DNA of 64,000 bases from Gallibacterium anatis DSM 16844 = F 149 (GTDB lineage Bacteria; Pseudomonadota; Gammaproteobacteria; Enterobacterales; Pasteurellaceae): positions 160-64,159 of the forward strand of contig NZ_KB903704.1 of the NCBI RefSeq assembly GCF_000379785.1, read 5' to 3'. The notes under the pieces are model-generated. The model saw nothing but the letters and a program-made list of their open reading frames with translations, made no database searches and was not told where the DNA came from. Each line of letters starts with the position of its first letter. Position 1 is the stretch's first letter. This document shows positions 36,533 through 45,739 of this stretch, piece after piece. The position numbers were made by a program, and so were the translations under genes.

Positions 36533-36988
36533 TTACCCGATTAAATCTCGAGTGTCGTATTCGGATAAATACGGAATACCGTTAATACGCACAAAGTCCG
36601 GGCTAGTGACAAAAAATTTCACTTTTGTGGTATGTTTTTGCCCACCTTTAAAATCCACATTTAAAATATCGGTCGGCAACAACTTACACTCAAACGCCTC
36701 CACTTTTAAACGTTCACCGCCGCGACTGGCAAAAAAGACCAAATCCACCGTTGGAATATCTCGATACGATCCTGCCACTGCTGCCGCTGCTGATAACTTG
36801 CCAAAATTTTTCGCATCCAGCTCAATTTCGCCTTCACCTTTAACGTCGCCATCAACAAAGCCATCGGGAATGCCGCGCGTTTGTGCTACGTCTGAACTGT
36901 CGCTAATATTTAAACTGACTGATTCGGCGTGAACTGGAATACCAAGCACGAAAAAATCAACGTTCATTCCTGAAATTCTTGCACCCAT
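36533..36988 (-). CDS. Tail tube protein (DUF2597-like)
   Basis: 151 residues, beta-rich: ARISGMNVDFFVLGIPVHAE, IPDGFVDGDVKGEGEIELD, LVFFASRGGERLKVEAFEC, KGGQKHTTKVKFFVTSPDFV. Fits the major tail tube of HP1/K139-type contractile tails and follows the sheath by 3 bp, the standard order. Confidence 0.82.
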   Translation of the reverse strand: MGARISGMNVDFFVLGIPVHAESVSLNISDSSDVAQTRGIPDGFVDGDVKGEGEIELDAKNFGKLSAAAAVAGSYRDIPTVDLVFFASRGGERLKVEAFECKLLPTDILNVDFKGGQKHTTKVKFFVTSPDFVRINGIPYLSEYDTRDLIG

Positions 36989-36991
36989 CTA

Positions 36992-38122
36992 TTAATCCCC
37001 CAATGTTTCTAAATCTAAGAAAATATTGACCACAATCTCTTTCGGGCAATCATACGGTCGGATTTTCATATAAATCTCAACTTTCACCTTGCTCTTCCAA
37101 ACGATAGTGATAGCATCATCTTTCGGTGGCATACATTCGCCCGGGAATTGTTTGCCTGCTACTTCTGCGCCTTTGCTCATATCGCGGAGCGGTTTTGCAA
37201 AATAATTTTTATGATATTCTGTGCTTGCGGCGGTTGAGTTAAACGACCGATCCGCAATTTTCGCGATTGCCAACAAGCGCACTTTTCGTGCTGCTTTATC
37301 CGCAATACGCACATATTCGATTACTTGATAATCTCCGCCTTCCACGTCTAATGTGCGACCATCTGACCAGTAGTAGCCGTCATAATCCGGATACCACATA
37401 AAAGTAGAGTAACGTGCCTGCTCCAACGCTTTTAAATGTGCAATACTAATTTCCGCACCGTCTTTATCTTTTGGTTTATCGTTGCCAATATTGACTAATG
37501 CCCCTGTTTGTACACGCGCTGGGCTGTCGGCAATGGTTACCGCTGAATTAGCGAGTCGTCCAGCCAACGCACCAACATCATTACCCATTAAATTCGGCAC
37601 TAACATCACGTGATCAGCAACCACTGTTTTTTGCAACTCTGTCAAACGGGACACATATTGATCCCACGTTTCGCCGTTGCTGGAGTCAGTGCTGCAACCA
37701 TCCAACGCTTGAATAAAAAACGTTCTGCGACTGTAAGTCATCAACAATTCACGCGACAGCGTTTGTAATGCGTTAATTGCTGCTTTATCAATGCCGGTTG
37801 TGTAAGTATTAACAACATACTCAAAACTAGACACCGTCTGTGCATTTCGCACAATTTGCGCAAAGTCATAGCTTGACTCATCTGCAATATAGACGTGCGC
37901 AAACCAATCCGTGTTGGCATTCACCATCGCTGTGTAAACCTGTTTTTTTAGTGCAGTATCACTTGCACCAAAAATTTCATTAAAATCACTGTCCGGCGTT
38001 ACTGCCAACAACTTACCTTTATTTTTTGAGCCAACGCCAACAAACAATGCGTGCCGCTCAATCTCTTTTGTTTCGCCGCTTAATAAATTAAGCGTGTTAA
38101 TCGTTGCTGATGGAAATGTCAT
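36992..38122 (-). CDS. Tail sheath protein (DUF2586-like)
   Basis: 376 residues: FPSATINTLNLLSGETKEIE, HVYIADESSYDFAQIV, HVMLVPNLMGND, AALAGRLA-like GALAGRLANSAVTIADSPAR, ending VKVEIYMKIRPYDCPKEI. Contractile sheath of the HP1/K139 kind, shorter than P2 FI (396). Contraction drives the tube through the envelope. Confidence 0.84.
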   Translation of the reverse strand: MTFPSATINTLNLLSGETKEIERHALFVGVGSKNKGKLLAVTPDSDFNEIFGASDTALKKQVYTAMVNANTDWFAHVYIADESSYDFAQIVRNAQTVSSFEYVVNTYTTGIDKAAINALQTLSRELLMTYSRRTFFIQALDGCSTDSSNGETWDQYVSRLTELQKTVVADHVMLVPNLMGNDVGALAGRLANSAVTIADSPARVQTGALVNIGNDKPKDKDGAEISIAHLKALEQARYSTFMWYPDYDGYYWSDGRTLDVEGGDYQVIEYVRIADKAARKVRLLAIAKIADRSFNSTAASTEYHKNYFAKPLRDMSKGAEVAGKQFPGECMPPKDDAITIVWKSKVKVEIYMKIRPYDCPKEIVVNIFLDLETLGD

Positions 38123-38144
38123 ATTTTGCCCCTTTTTTGTTGTT

Positions 38145-38801
38145 CTAAATTTTCAGCACTTTTTCAACCACTTCCGTTAGAATTTCCGCATTGTGTTGCG
38201 TATCGGTATTTAATGCCGGTCGTGCCGGCGTGCCTTTCTTATCGCCTTCATTTTTATTCTTTAAAATTCTTGCAATTAAACCGGCTTGACCTTTGGTTAG
38301 TCTCGCCTGAATGCTTTTTATTGACGGGGATACTTCCTTCCCCTTTTTGTTCTTTATTTTGTAACCTAAACTTTTCAATTTTCTGGCTTGTGCTGTCGAA
38401 CAAGGATCGCTCTGACTAGCTAACTGCCTTCTTAATTTCTCTAACGTCCGAGCATTAACACTAACCGTCATCTCTTGTCCATAATGCTGCACAACTGAAA
38501 TTAATTGATTTTTCTTACCTCTATAGCCCAGCTTTGCCTCATTGCCATCATTCTTGATAATATTGAGCAATGTTCCTCGCCTACGGTACATCTTTTTGTT
38601 GCTGCCGCTGCGACGTTCCGCCCATTTTTTACCGTCCGGCGTTTCTTGCTTTTTGATATGCTCTTTAGCTTCATCCTTTATTTGCTTTAACGCCATTTTT
38701 AATAGCTTTGTTTTTTTCTCTTTCGGCAAGCTCAATAATTTAACTGTTCGCTTTAGGCTTTTTATTGACTCTGCGGTTAATCCCACCTTTTCAGTCATCA
38801 A
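38145..38801 (-). CDS. Tail completion / virion morphogenesis protein (gpS-like)
   Basis: 218 residues, very basic. VGLTAESIKSLKRTVKLLS, then DEAKEHIKKQETPDGKKWAERR, the pattern of the gpS/Mu gpG family (xxxPDGxxWxxRR), and a C-terminal GTPARPALNTDT. Caps the tail near the head junction in P2. Overlaps the upstream gene by 11 bp. Confidence 0.8.
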   Translation of the reverse strand: MMTEKVGLTAESIKSLKRTVKLLSLPKEKKTKLLKMALKQIKDEAKEHIKKQETPDGKKWAERRSGSNKKMYRRRGTLLNIIKNDGNEAKLGYRGKKNQLISVVQHYGQEMTVSVNARTLEKLRRQLASQSDPCSTAQARKLKSLGYKIKNKKGKEVSPSIKSIQARLTKGQAGLIARILKNKNEGDKKGTPARPALNTDTQHNAEILTEVVEKVLKI

Positions 38802-39264
38802 TCACCTCAACCTCTTCAGCGATATAAATCTCAATTGGATTAATGCGATAACTTATGCCATCAATCATCAAGGTATCTTTTGCCGGTTTTGTCGCTGTTG
38901 CCGTAATCGGCTCTTGAAACTCCACGATAAACGTCAAATCAGCGGTATCATCATCATAAATATCCACATCAAAATCGGTATCGGCAAAATCCAGCTGATA
39001 ACGCAACTCATCATTCTCATTCAGCCAAAGCTGAATGTGCGCCATTATTTCGGCGACATTGATTTGATTAAATGGCAATTCATTAAATAAGAACGTGGCT
39101 TTATAGCGGATATGCGCAATCTCTACGCCCTCATCAGTCACGTTTTTCCCCTGATCAATCAGCGTGCCGCTTTCTATCCACGCTAATAAATTTTTACGGT
39201 ATCTTATCGGCAACTGTTGCTGTAAAAAGCCGAGTAATCGTTGATATAACATTAAATTAGCCAT
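38791..39264 (-). CDS. Tail completion protein (gpR-like)
   Basis: 157 residues; LMLYQRLLGFLQQQLPIRY, WLNENDELRYQLDF and a strongly acidic beta half DVDIYDDDTADLTFIVEFQEPI. Position between gpL and gpS equivalents matches P2 gpR. Overlaps both neighbours. Confidence 0.75.
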   Translation of the reverse strand: MANLMLYQRLLGFLQQQLPIRYRKNLLAWIESGTLIDQGKNVTDEGVEIAHIRYKATFLFNELPFNQINVAEIMAHIQLWLNENDELRYQLDFADTDFDVDIYDDDTADLTFIVEFQEPITATATKPAKDTLMIDGISYRINPIEIYIAEEVEVIDD

Positions 39265-39704
39265 ACACCGCTCCGCTTTTTGCCTTTGATTGCTCTGACC
39301 GCCATTGCCGCTTCTGTTAACAAGGTTTTGCGCTCCTGCACTAAATCCCGATTTTCGTGCACCTCTCTTGCTGATAGCGTCATAAACTCTGGTAACAAAT
39401 CCGCTTTTGCACGTGCAAATACGGCTTTTTTGTACTGTATTTGTAAAAAGTTATCGCCATCAAATCTCACGCCGCCAACGTTTTCGACATAGGCATAACC
39501 GTCTGATTGATATTTTTCTACAACGTCTGCAAGCTCAATTTCCATTTCTTGCATTGCTTGCACCAACGCCGCACGCACCATTTCTAAAGGTATTTGAATC
39601 GGTATCGCACGTTGCCGTTGAAACTCTGCAATATTGATATTCCCCCAAAATCCAGTGCTTTCGATTATTTCGTCTTGATATTCGGTTACATTGCCGTTTA
39701 GCAT
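39252..39704 (-). CDS. Head completion protein (gpL-like)
   Basis: 150 residues. IESTGFWGNINIAEFQRQ and a helical region EMVRAALVQAMQEMEIELADV, then FLQIQYKKAVFARAKADLL. The P2 gpL family closes the packaged head for tail attachment. Overlaps the gpM-like gene by 7 bp. Confidence 0.8.
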   Translation of the reverse strand: MLNGNVTEYQDEIIESTGFWGNINIAEFQRQRAIPIQIPLEMVRAALVQAMQEMEIELADVVEKYQSDGYAYVENVGGVRFDGDNFLQIQYKKAVFARAKADLLPEFMTLSAREVHENRDLVQERKTLLTEAAMAVRAIKGKKRSGVWLI

Positions 39705-40513
39705 TGCTCACCTCGATTAAGGTGCGCCGCACGCAACTTTGCAATAGCGTCATAAAATGTAATTTGCGACACTAAAGCCGTTGGATTGGCGCCTGGTGAG
39801 AGTTTTTTAATTCGCATTTCAATCCGATCAATCAACGAATTTACGCCGCATTTCTGATGGATACGTCTTGCACACATTAAAAAATAAAGGGCAACCACCA
39901 ATACGTCTAAATCATCAATTGAGGCGGCGTGAACTTTGCCGTTTTCCGTCCTGATTAAAATAGATGCCGCCAACTTGTACCATTTAGCGGTCACGATTTC
40001 GTGCAACCGCCACGTCTGCGCCACTTTTTCAAAAGTTTGGCTAAAATATGGCTCCACGCTCTGCGAAGTTGCTGCCAAGTTATCCGCCCAACTAAACACT
40101 TGATCAGCAACAAACGTCGGCAAGTTGCTTTTAAATCTATCCGGCATTGCCTGATTTTCGGCAATGGCTCGTTCGGCAAGTTGTAAAGCGTGAGCAATAT
40201 TGCCAACATCAAACAGATAGACAATACAATAGACAAGTACGTCATTTTGATACTGCTCTCCTTTTTGCAAATATTCATCAACAAACGGCAACCACTTCGG
40301 CAAGAAATGGTTGCGCTTGTACTCCGCTCGCTCTGCCAGGCTTGAGATTTCGCGGATACGTGCAATATCATTATTTAAAGCAATCTCCAACACCTGCGTG
40401 GTTGCATTGCTGTTTTTAACTGCCTGATGCACCTTATCCGGCGATTGCTGCTCCAACGCCTTTAACGCCAGAACTCGCTTTTGATAGTCACGAAACCCCA
40501 TTAGCCACCTCAA
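39698..40513 (-). CDS. Terminase small subunit (gpM-like)
   Basis: 271 residues: GFRDYQKRVLALKALEQQS, RISSLAERA-type REISSLAERAEYKRNHFLP, DEYLQKGEQYQNDVLVYCIVYLFDVG, HALQLAERAI. In P2 gpM recognises and cuts cos with gpP. The gene order N-M-L is kept here. Confidence 0.82.
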   Translation of the reverse strand: MRWLMGFRDYQKRVLALKALEQQSPDKVHQAVKNSNATTQVLEIALNNDIARIREISSLAERAEYKRNHFLPKWLPFVDEYLQKGEQYQNDVLVYCIVYLFDVGNIAHALQLAERAIAENQAMPDRFKSNLPTFVADQVFSWADNLAATSQSVEPYFSQTFEKVAQTWRLHEIVTAKWYKLAASILIRTENGKVHAASIDDLDVLVVALYFLMCARRIHQKCGVNSLIDRIEMRIKKLSPGANPTALVSQITFYDAIAKLRAAHLNRGEQC

Positions 40514-40517
40514 TCAG

Positions 40518-41531
40518 TTAGTCATCTTCGCCCGGTAATTTGACGTTCCCGAATTCGATTGCGGTAAATAAGCCGGCATCTTCAACCACATAGCCTTCGT
40601 TGCGGTAATAGCTGTCAATAACACCTTTTCTGTCCTCGTCATTGCGGTACGAACGGCGCACACTGCTATCCTGCACATAAATAGACAAGTTGGATAATGT
40701 TGTCACTACTGCACCACGTGCCGGGAAATTCGGTGGCACAATGCCGCGCATACCACCAAACGATCCGAGCAAGTTTTGCGAACCCAACACCGCTTTTTCG
40801 GTTGGCGTTAAGCCGTGCGCTTTATTGATCAATTCCGCTTCTTTACCGACTAAATCTGCTCCGACTAAAAAGACTAAATCATTGCGGTCACGGTGACGCA
40901 AATCAATGCCGCTTTTTAGCTCTGCCGCTAAATGATCAAGATTTTCAAAGTCTGCACCTTCGCCGAAAATTTTAATTTTCCCGACGGTTGCACCGTCTTT
41001 CATTACGTTCTGCGGCTTCTCTTCGCGCGCAAGCTGCATCCAGCCTTTATTGACATCCGACATATCTTCCGCTGAGGTATTTTCTGCAACAGATTTACCG
41101 TACCAACCCACTTTTAACTGGTCGAGCGCGATTTGCGTCTGCACAAATTCGGCATATAACGCCGCCAAACGGTCGCCAAAACGAGCAAAATTATCAAACA
41201 TTGCCCACGGCACAATGATTCCGCTATCAGTTTCCGCTAGCTGATATTTGCCTTGTGTATGATCTAAACGTGCCAAATAGCGTCCGTCTTTTTTGCGTCC
41301 GGTAATTGATTTTTCTGTTGCACCACGCAATTTGTAACCTGACAAATCGGTCACATAATCAAGATTGATGGATTTTAAAAATTCAGATCGCTGCTGAATA
41401 TTCTCGCCAAGCTCCGCTGCTTTCGGCACTTCGAGCGCGAACGACTCACCTCGAATTAATGCATCTACATCAGTGCCATAATAATTTGCAACGTTACGTA
41501 AAAATGAATAAAACTCCGCCTTACGTCTCAT
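40518..41531 (-). CDS. Major capsid protein (gpN-like)
   Basis: 337 residues, HK97-fold capsid of the P2 family: [97 protein letters not shown]. The N-terminal part is probably removed by the gpO-type protease. Confidence 0.9.
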   Translation of the reverse strand: MRRKAEFYSFLRNVANYYGTDVDALIRGESFALEVPKAAELGENIQQRSEFLKSINLDYVTDLSGYKLRGATEKSITGRKKDGRYLARLDHTQGKYQLAETDSGIIVPWAMFDNFARFGDRLAALYAEFVQTQIALDQLKVGWYGKSVAENTSAEDMSDVNKGWMQLAREEKPQNVMKDGATVGKIKIFGEGADFENLDHLAAELKSGIDLRHRDRNDLVFLVGADLVGKEAELINKAHGLTPTEKAVLGSQNLLGSFGGMRGIVPPNFPARGAVVTTLSNLSIYVQDSSVRRSYRNDEDRKGVIDSYYRNEGYVVEDAGLFTAIEFGNVKLPGEDD

Positions 41532-41564
41532 TTTGTCCCCTTTTTCTTATTTCTTCTCAACCGA

Positions 41565-42416
41565 TTAAACGGCAAAATTCAACGCCGTTTTTGTCGGCTC
41601 ACCCTGTGGAACTTCTGTCACTGCGTGTTGCGTTGCCTTGTTAAACGCTTCTGTCAATTGCTCCACTTTTGCCGTCAATTCTGCCACTTGTTGCTCTGTG
41701 GCAAATTTTGCTGGCTCTTCTTTTTCTGTTTTCGTTGCAAAATTTGCCGGCTCTGGTTTTTCTTGCTCTACTTCTGGTTTTGACTTAATAGCGGAAAAAC
41801 CTGCCGCAATCGCTGCGGTGATTGTTTGTTCCAGTTGTGCAAATTGCTGTTCGTTCATTGACTCTTCCTCTTTGTTGTTATTATTTTCGGAATTGGAATT
41901 AAAAAAACGTGTAAAAAAGCGTTTTAATGCTGATAACTCTTGCTGCTCTTCTTTAGCAAATAAGCTCGCTTCAAGTTTTTCCGGCTGCCCTACAATCACA
42001 TCATCTTTGATACGCTTAGAAAAATGGAGCTGCGTTGTGCCTATACTTGCCGGACTGTCTGTGACGGCTAAACCTGTCAAATAGGCGGCGTTGGTATCGG
42101 CAAAATTTGGTGTAATTTCAATGCTGGTAAATAAACCGACACCCTCTCTGTTTAGCTCAAGCAAGCGAGCATTCGGGGCTAGCCGGGCATATAATTTTGT
42201 TTTTCCGCCTTCGTCTGTTGCTTTCAGCTCTTTGACTTGCCCAAAATTTGACAAAAAGCGGTAATGCTCCAACCAAATATTGGCGGTATAGACTGACGGA
42301 TCATAATTTTCTGCCATTGCGTGCAAGTCTGCCGCTGAAATCTCCCGACCGTCTGCGGTTTTACCGCTGGTTGCCACACAAACAAAATCGGTTACAAGCT
42401 CCAATTTATCTGCCAT
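41565..42416 (-). CDS. Capsid scaffold with protease domain (gpO-like)
   Basis: 283 residues. The N-terminal domain (about 1-135) is the P2 gpO serine protease: Asp in LELVTDFVCVAT, His in NIWLEHYRF, Ser in GLAVTDSPASIGT. A low-complexity linker (SNSENNNNKEEES) joins a scaffold helix (AELTAKVEQLTEAFNKATQ). First gene of the leftward late operon. Confidence 0.9.
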   Translation of the reverse strand: MADKLELVTDFVCVATSGKTADGREISAADLHAMAENYDPSVYTANIWLEHYRFLSNFGQVKELKATDEGGKTKLYARLAPNARLLELNREGVGLFTSIEITPNFADTNAAYLTGLAVTDSPASIGTTQLHFSKRIKDDVIVGQPEKLEASLFAKEEQQELSALKRFFTRFFNSNSENNNNKEEESMNEQQFAQLEQTITAAIAAGFSAIKSKPEVEQEKPEPANFATKTEKEEPAKFATEQQVAELTAKVEQLTEAFNKATQHAVTEVPQGEPTKTALNFAV

Positions 42417-42494
42417 TTTTTACACTCTCTCCACGCTTAAAAATAAATCTGCCGCTATCTTGTGATTTTTTTGCACAAATTGCATCCGCCAAAA

Positions 42495-42548
42495 TTCGGA
42501 AATCGTCGGAAATGCGAGGATAACCGACCATTTCCGACGATTTCCGAA
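42495..42548. promoter_or_regulatory. 20-bp inverted repeat at divergent late promoters
   Basis: Perfect arms TTCGGAAATCGTCGGAAATG (42495-42514) and their complement (42529-42548) around 14 bp. Each arm holds two copies of TCGGAAAT, so four sites. It lies between the divergent scaffold and terminase genes, where P2-type phages have their Ogr-activated late promoters. Likely activator site; a cos or packaging site is the alternative. Confidence 0.6.
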
Positions 42549-42593
42549 AATTGCTACACGATTTTTTAGCCAAGAGTGCGCAAAATTACGCCT

Positions 42594-44387
42594 ATGAAAG
42601 AGACAAAATTAAGAATCAGAAAATCAACACGTTATAGCGACGAGATTATCTACGCCGCTAAACACCTCTATTTGAAAAAATTCACACCGCAAGAAATTGC
42701 ACAAGAATTAAAGCTAAACAGTGCGCGCCCCATCTACTACTGGGCGGAAAAATACAACTGGCGCAACCTGCTGAATGAACACGGCGTTGAGGAATTGATC
42801 TCGCTGCGCATTTTGACGCTGGTCGACCGCGAAAACAAAAGCGAACAAGAAATTAAAGAGTTGGAATCGCTTATCGACAAAGACCTGCAGTATAAAAAAC
42901 AACGTGCTACACAAGCGGCGAAAAGCACTGCAGCAATGACATATAACGACCAGCACAACGAACAGCCGGATCAAAGCCAAAGCAAAAAATCAAAACGGCG
43001 CAAGAAAAACGACATTTCGCACGTCACGCCGGAAATGATGCAACCGTTTTTAAATACGTTATTCAAATATCAATTGACTTGTCGAGATAATAAACACCGA
43101 AAAGTGCGCAATATTTTAAAATCACGACAAGTCGGTATGACCTACTATTTTGCCTTTGAGGCGTTGGAAGACGCCATTTTAACCGGTGATAACCAAATCT
43201 TTTTATCCGCCTCAAAGCGGCAAGCGGAAATTTTCTTAACCTACATCCGCAAAATGGCTCTACAGTTTTTTGATGTTGAGCTAAAAGGGAATCCGATTGT
43301 GTTAAGCAATGGCGCAGAATTGCATTTTTTGTCGACCAACAAAAGCACGGCACAAGGTTATCACGGGCATATCTACGGTGATGAATATGCGTGGCTGCGC
43401 AATTTTACCGAGTTTTATACCGTTGCCTCCGCAATGGCAACGCACAAAAAATGGCGCGAGACCTACTTCAGCACGCCAAGCTCAACGCGACATAGTGCCT
43501 ACCAATTCTGGAACGGTGATGATTGGCGCGGCAAAGACGCAAAACGCAAAAATATACCGTTTCCGACAATAAAAGAGATGCGTGACGGCGGTCGTGAATG
43601 CCCTGATGGTCAATGGCGGTACGTTATCACCATTGATGACGCATTAGCCGGCGGTGCCGGCGAGCTGTTCGACCTTGAGGCATTAAAGCGCAAATATAAC
43701 AAAGCTGCCTTTGATCAGTTATTTATGTGTAAATGGATTGATGACGCCGACTCCATTTTCAATATTTCGCAATTGCTCAAATGTGCAACCGACATCAGCA
43801 AATGGCAAGACTTTCGACCGGATAGCGACCGCCCTCTTGATAATCGTGAAGTGTGGTGCGGCTATGACCCAGCAAAAAGCTACGACGGTGCAAGTTTTGT
43901 GGTAATTGCGCCACCGGTGCTGCCCGGCGAAAAATATCGCATCCTAGAACGCCACCAATGGCACGGCTTAAGCTATAGCTATCAAGCGGAACAGATTAAA
44001 CAAATCTACCAACGCTACAACGTGAGCTATATCGGCATTGACACCAGCGGCGTTGGCGTGGGCGTGTATGAAATGATCACCTTGTTTGCACGGCGTGAAA
44101 CCGTGCCGATTATTTATAGTGTAGAAAGCAAAGCGGCACTCGTCTTAAAAGTACACCATTTAATCGAAAAAAATATGTTGGAATGGTCAAACCAAGAGTC
44201 CGATATTCCGGCAGCGTTCTTGATGATTAAACAAACTACTACAAAATCGGGCGATAGGGCCACCTTTGTTGCGGAACGCACCAGCCAAAACCAACACGCC
44301 GATGTATTTTGGGCAATCGCTAACGCTATCAACCGCAAGGAATTAAACAATAAACCACGCCGGCGCTCTGCGTGGGCAATGAATTAG
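42594..44387 (+). CDS. Terminase large subunit (gpP-like)
   Basis: 597 residues. N-terminal helix-turn-helix-like part (FTPQEIAQELKLNSARPIYYW), ATPase with Walker-type KSRQVGMTYYF and GHIYGDEYAWLRNF, and a nuclease half with CGYDPAKSYDGASFVVI and ADVFWAIANAIN. Packages DNA and cuts cos. An in-frame GTG at 42576 is an alternative start; neither has an obvious ribosome binding site. Confidence 0.9.
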   Translation: MKETKLRIRKSTRYSDEIIYAAKHLYLKKFTPQEIAQELKLNSARPIYYWAEKYNWRNLLNEHGVEELISLRILTLVDRENKSEQEIKELESLIDKDLQYKKQRATQAAKSTAAMTYNDQHNEQPDQSQSKKSKRRKKNDISHVTPEMMQPFLNTLFKYQLTCRDNKHRKVRNILKSRQVGMTYYFAFEALEDAILTGDNQIFLSASKRQAEIFLTYIRKMALQFFDVELKGNPIVLSNGAELHFLSTNKSTAQGYHGHIYGDEYAWLRNFTEFYTVASAMATHKKWRETYFSTPSSTRHSAYQFWNGDDWRGKDAKRKNIPFPTIKEMRDGGRECPDGQWRYVITIDDALAGGAGELFDLEALKRKYNKAAFDQLFMCKWIDDADSIFNISQLLKCATDISKWQDFRPDSDRPLDNREVWCGYDPAKSYDGASFVVIAPPVLPGEKYRILERHQWHGLSYSYQAEQIKQIYQRYNVSYIGIDTSGVGVGVYEMITLFARRETVPIIYSVESKAALVLKVHHLIEKNMLEWSNQESDIPAAFLMIKQTTTKSGDRATFVAERTSQNQHADVFWAIANAINRKELNNKPRRRSAWAMN

Positions 44388-44398
44388 AGGAAAAAACT

Positions 44399-45418
44399 AT
44401 GACTAAATATTATTTAAAACAAAAGCAAAATAAGGCAGTAACACAAAAAATGCCGCAAACTTTTAGCAAGTTTGAACCATCTGGAATCGAGCATTTAGGC
44501 TTAATTGTTGATAACACGCTAGATTGTTATTTACCGCCGTATAACCGTGCCATTTTAGCTAAATTGCCGTATTACAACGCTCAACATTGCGGCATTTTAC
44601 AAAGCCGGGCAAATATTGTCAGCTCTGGCTATAACGGTGATTTTGTCGATATGAAAACACTTTGCTTAAACCTTATTCAGTTTGGCGATGTTGCATTGCT
44701 AAAAATTCGTAATGTTTTTGGTGAGGTTATACGCCTGCACGTGTTATCATCCCTTTATCTGCGCGTTAAGAAAGATGGCAATTATCTCTATTTGTTTAAA
44801 AAAGCGCTGTATAACGATAAAACTCATTATTACGAGTACAAACCTGACGATATTATTTTTATTAAACTTTATGACCCATTACAACAAACCTATGGCGCGC
44901 CTGATTATGTCGGCGGTATTGAATCCGCTCTACTAAATAGTGATGCAACTATCTTCCGCCGTCGTTACTATTCTAACGGCGCACATATGGGCTTCATCCT
45001 CTACACCACCGACCCTGACCTCGACCAAGATGCAGAAGATATGATCAGAAAAAAAATTGAGCAATCAAAAGGCGTTGGCAATTTTAAGAGTATGTTTATC
45101 AATATTCCCGATGGCAACCCTGACGGCGTTAAATTAATTTCGGTCGGCGACACCGGCAAAAAAGACGAATTTAATGCCGTGAAAAATATCTCTGCTCAAG
45201 ATGTTTTAACTGCGCACCGCTTTCCGCCCGGTTTATCCGGCATTATCCCGAGCAACACCGGCGGATTAGGTGACCCATTAAAAATTTTAGCGGCATACCG
45301 CGAAACAGAAGCCTATCCGCTACAAGATTTTATCGCAGCGCAAATCAACAAAGACCCAGAAATCAGCAATAAAAACAAAATCTTATTTAAAAGAGATAAG
45401 CAAATAAAGGCAAAATAA
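44399..45418 (+). CDS. Portal protein (gpQ-like)
   Basis: 339 residues from ATG 44399, preceded by GAGGAAA. Features of P2-type portals: FSKFEPSGIEHLGLIVDN-like start, YLPPYNRAILAKLPYYNAQH, DIIFIKLYDPLQQTYGAPDY, and FPPGLSGIIPSNTGGLGDPL. Forms the head vertex for packaging and tail joining. Follows the terminase by 11 bp; a terminator follows. Confidence 0.9.
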   Translation: MTKYYLKQKQNKAVTQKMPQTFSKFEPSGIEHLGLIVDNTLDCYLPPYNRAILAKLPYYNAQHCGILQSRANIVSSGYNGDFVDMKTLCLNLIQFGDVALLKIRNVFGEVIRLHVLSSLYLRVKKDGNYLYLFKKALYNDKTHYYEYKPDDIIFIKLYDPLQQTYGAPDYVGGIESALLNSDATIFRRRYYSNGAHMGFILYTTDPDLDQDAEDMIRKKIEQSKGVGNFKSMFINIPDGNPDGVKLISVGDTGKKDEFNAVKNISAQDVLTAHRFPPGLSGIIPSNTGGLGDPLKILAAYRETEAYPLQDFIAAQINKDPEISNKNKILFKRDKQIKAK

Positions 45419-45436
45419 TTTATTAAGTTCTCAACA

Positions 45437-45461
45437 AAAAACCGCTAAAAAGCGGTTTTTT
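45437..45461 (+). terminator. Terminator after portal gene
   Basis: AAAAACCGCT-AAAA-AGCGGTTTTT with continuing T, 19 bp after the portal stop. Separates the late operon from the toxin locus downstream. Confidence 0.88.
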
Positions 45462-45473
45462 ATTAAAAATTTC

Positions 45474-45502
45474 TTGTATTTTATTATTATATTGAATATA
45501 AT
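45474..45502 (+). promoter_or_regulatory. Toxin mRNA promoter
   Basis: TTGTAT (45474-45479), 17-bp spacer, TATAAT (45497-45502). Strong sigma70 promoter right after the portal terminator; predicted start near 45509 gives a ~70-nt structured leader before the small toxin ORF. Confidence 0.75.
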
Positions 45503-45578
45503 AAACACATCTAGCAAGGGCTAGAAACGAGAAAGCCCCGACTCGTTCAGTTCGGGGCATTGAATAGGAATTAGGATT

Positions 45579-45644
45579 ATGCGTCACATTGCTTTAATAA
45601 TCCTGTTCATTTTACTAATGGCGATTAGCGCAAACGCCTATTAG
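45579..45644 (+). CDS. Ibs-like type I toxin peptide
   Basis: 21 residues, MRHIALIILFILLMAISANAY: short basic start, unbroken hydrophobic helix, and the ending S-x-x-A-Y. E. coli Ibs toxins are 18-19 residues of the same design and end SFSAY or SFPAY; they insert in the inner membrane. AGGAATTAGGATT (45566-45578) holds the ribosome binding site and can pair with AATCCTA (45655-45661) plus TAATTCCT (45686-45693) on either side of a 9-bp hairpin, which would block translation. Confidence 0.65.
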   Translation: MRHIALIILFILLMAISANAY

Positions 45645-45657
45645 CAATGAACCAAAT

Positions 45658-45685
45658 CCTAGCGGTTGCTGGCACGACCGCTAGG
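45658..45685 (+). other. 3' hairpin of toxin mRNA
   Basis: CCTAGCGGT (45658-45666) and ACCGCTAGG (45677-45685) form a perfect 9-bp stem with a 10-nt loop just after the toxin stop. Flanking bases AATCCTA and TAATTCCT are complementary to the toxin ribosome-binding region, so the hairpin brings the two halves of a sequestering strand together. Confidence 0.7.
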
Positions 45686-45697
45686 TAATTCCTAAAC

Positions 45698-45726
45698 ACT
45701 ATAAACAACATAAACACAAAAAGCAA
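45698..45726 (-). promoter_or_regulatory. Antisense promoter opposing the toxin ORF
   Basis: On the minus strand TTGCTT (45726-45721), 17 bp, TATAGT (45703-45698). Start expected near 45691. The -35 lies in front of the RHH gene at 45740, so expression of the two may interfere. Confidence 0.65.
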
Positions 45727-45739
45727 GAGGTAAAAAGAA

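Larger units (their letters stand above)
45525..45691 (-). ncRNA. Predicted antisense RNA (Sib-like) to the toxin ORF
   Basis: Predicted from a minus-strand promoter at 45698-45726 to a terminator-like hairpin GCCCCGA/TCGGGGC (45558-45535) followed by TTTCTCGTTTC. About 165 nt, covering the whole ORF on the opposite strand, as E. coli Sib RNAs cover ibs. Not visible by homology; it rests on promoter, terminator and layout. Confidence 0.55.

Noticed and set aside
45579-45693. Hok/Sok locus
   Set aside because: The peptide is only 21 residues, has no Hok-type Cys and no overlapping mok frame; the length and C-terminal AY fit Ibs better.
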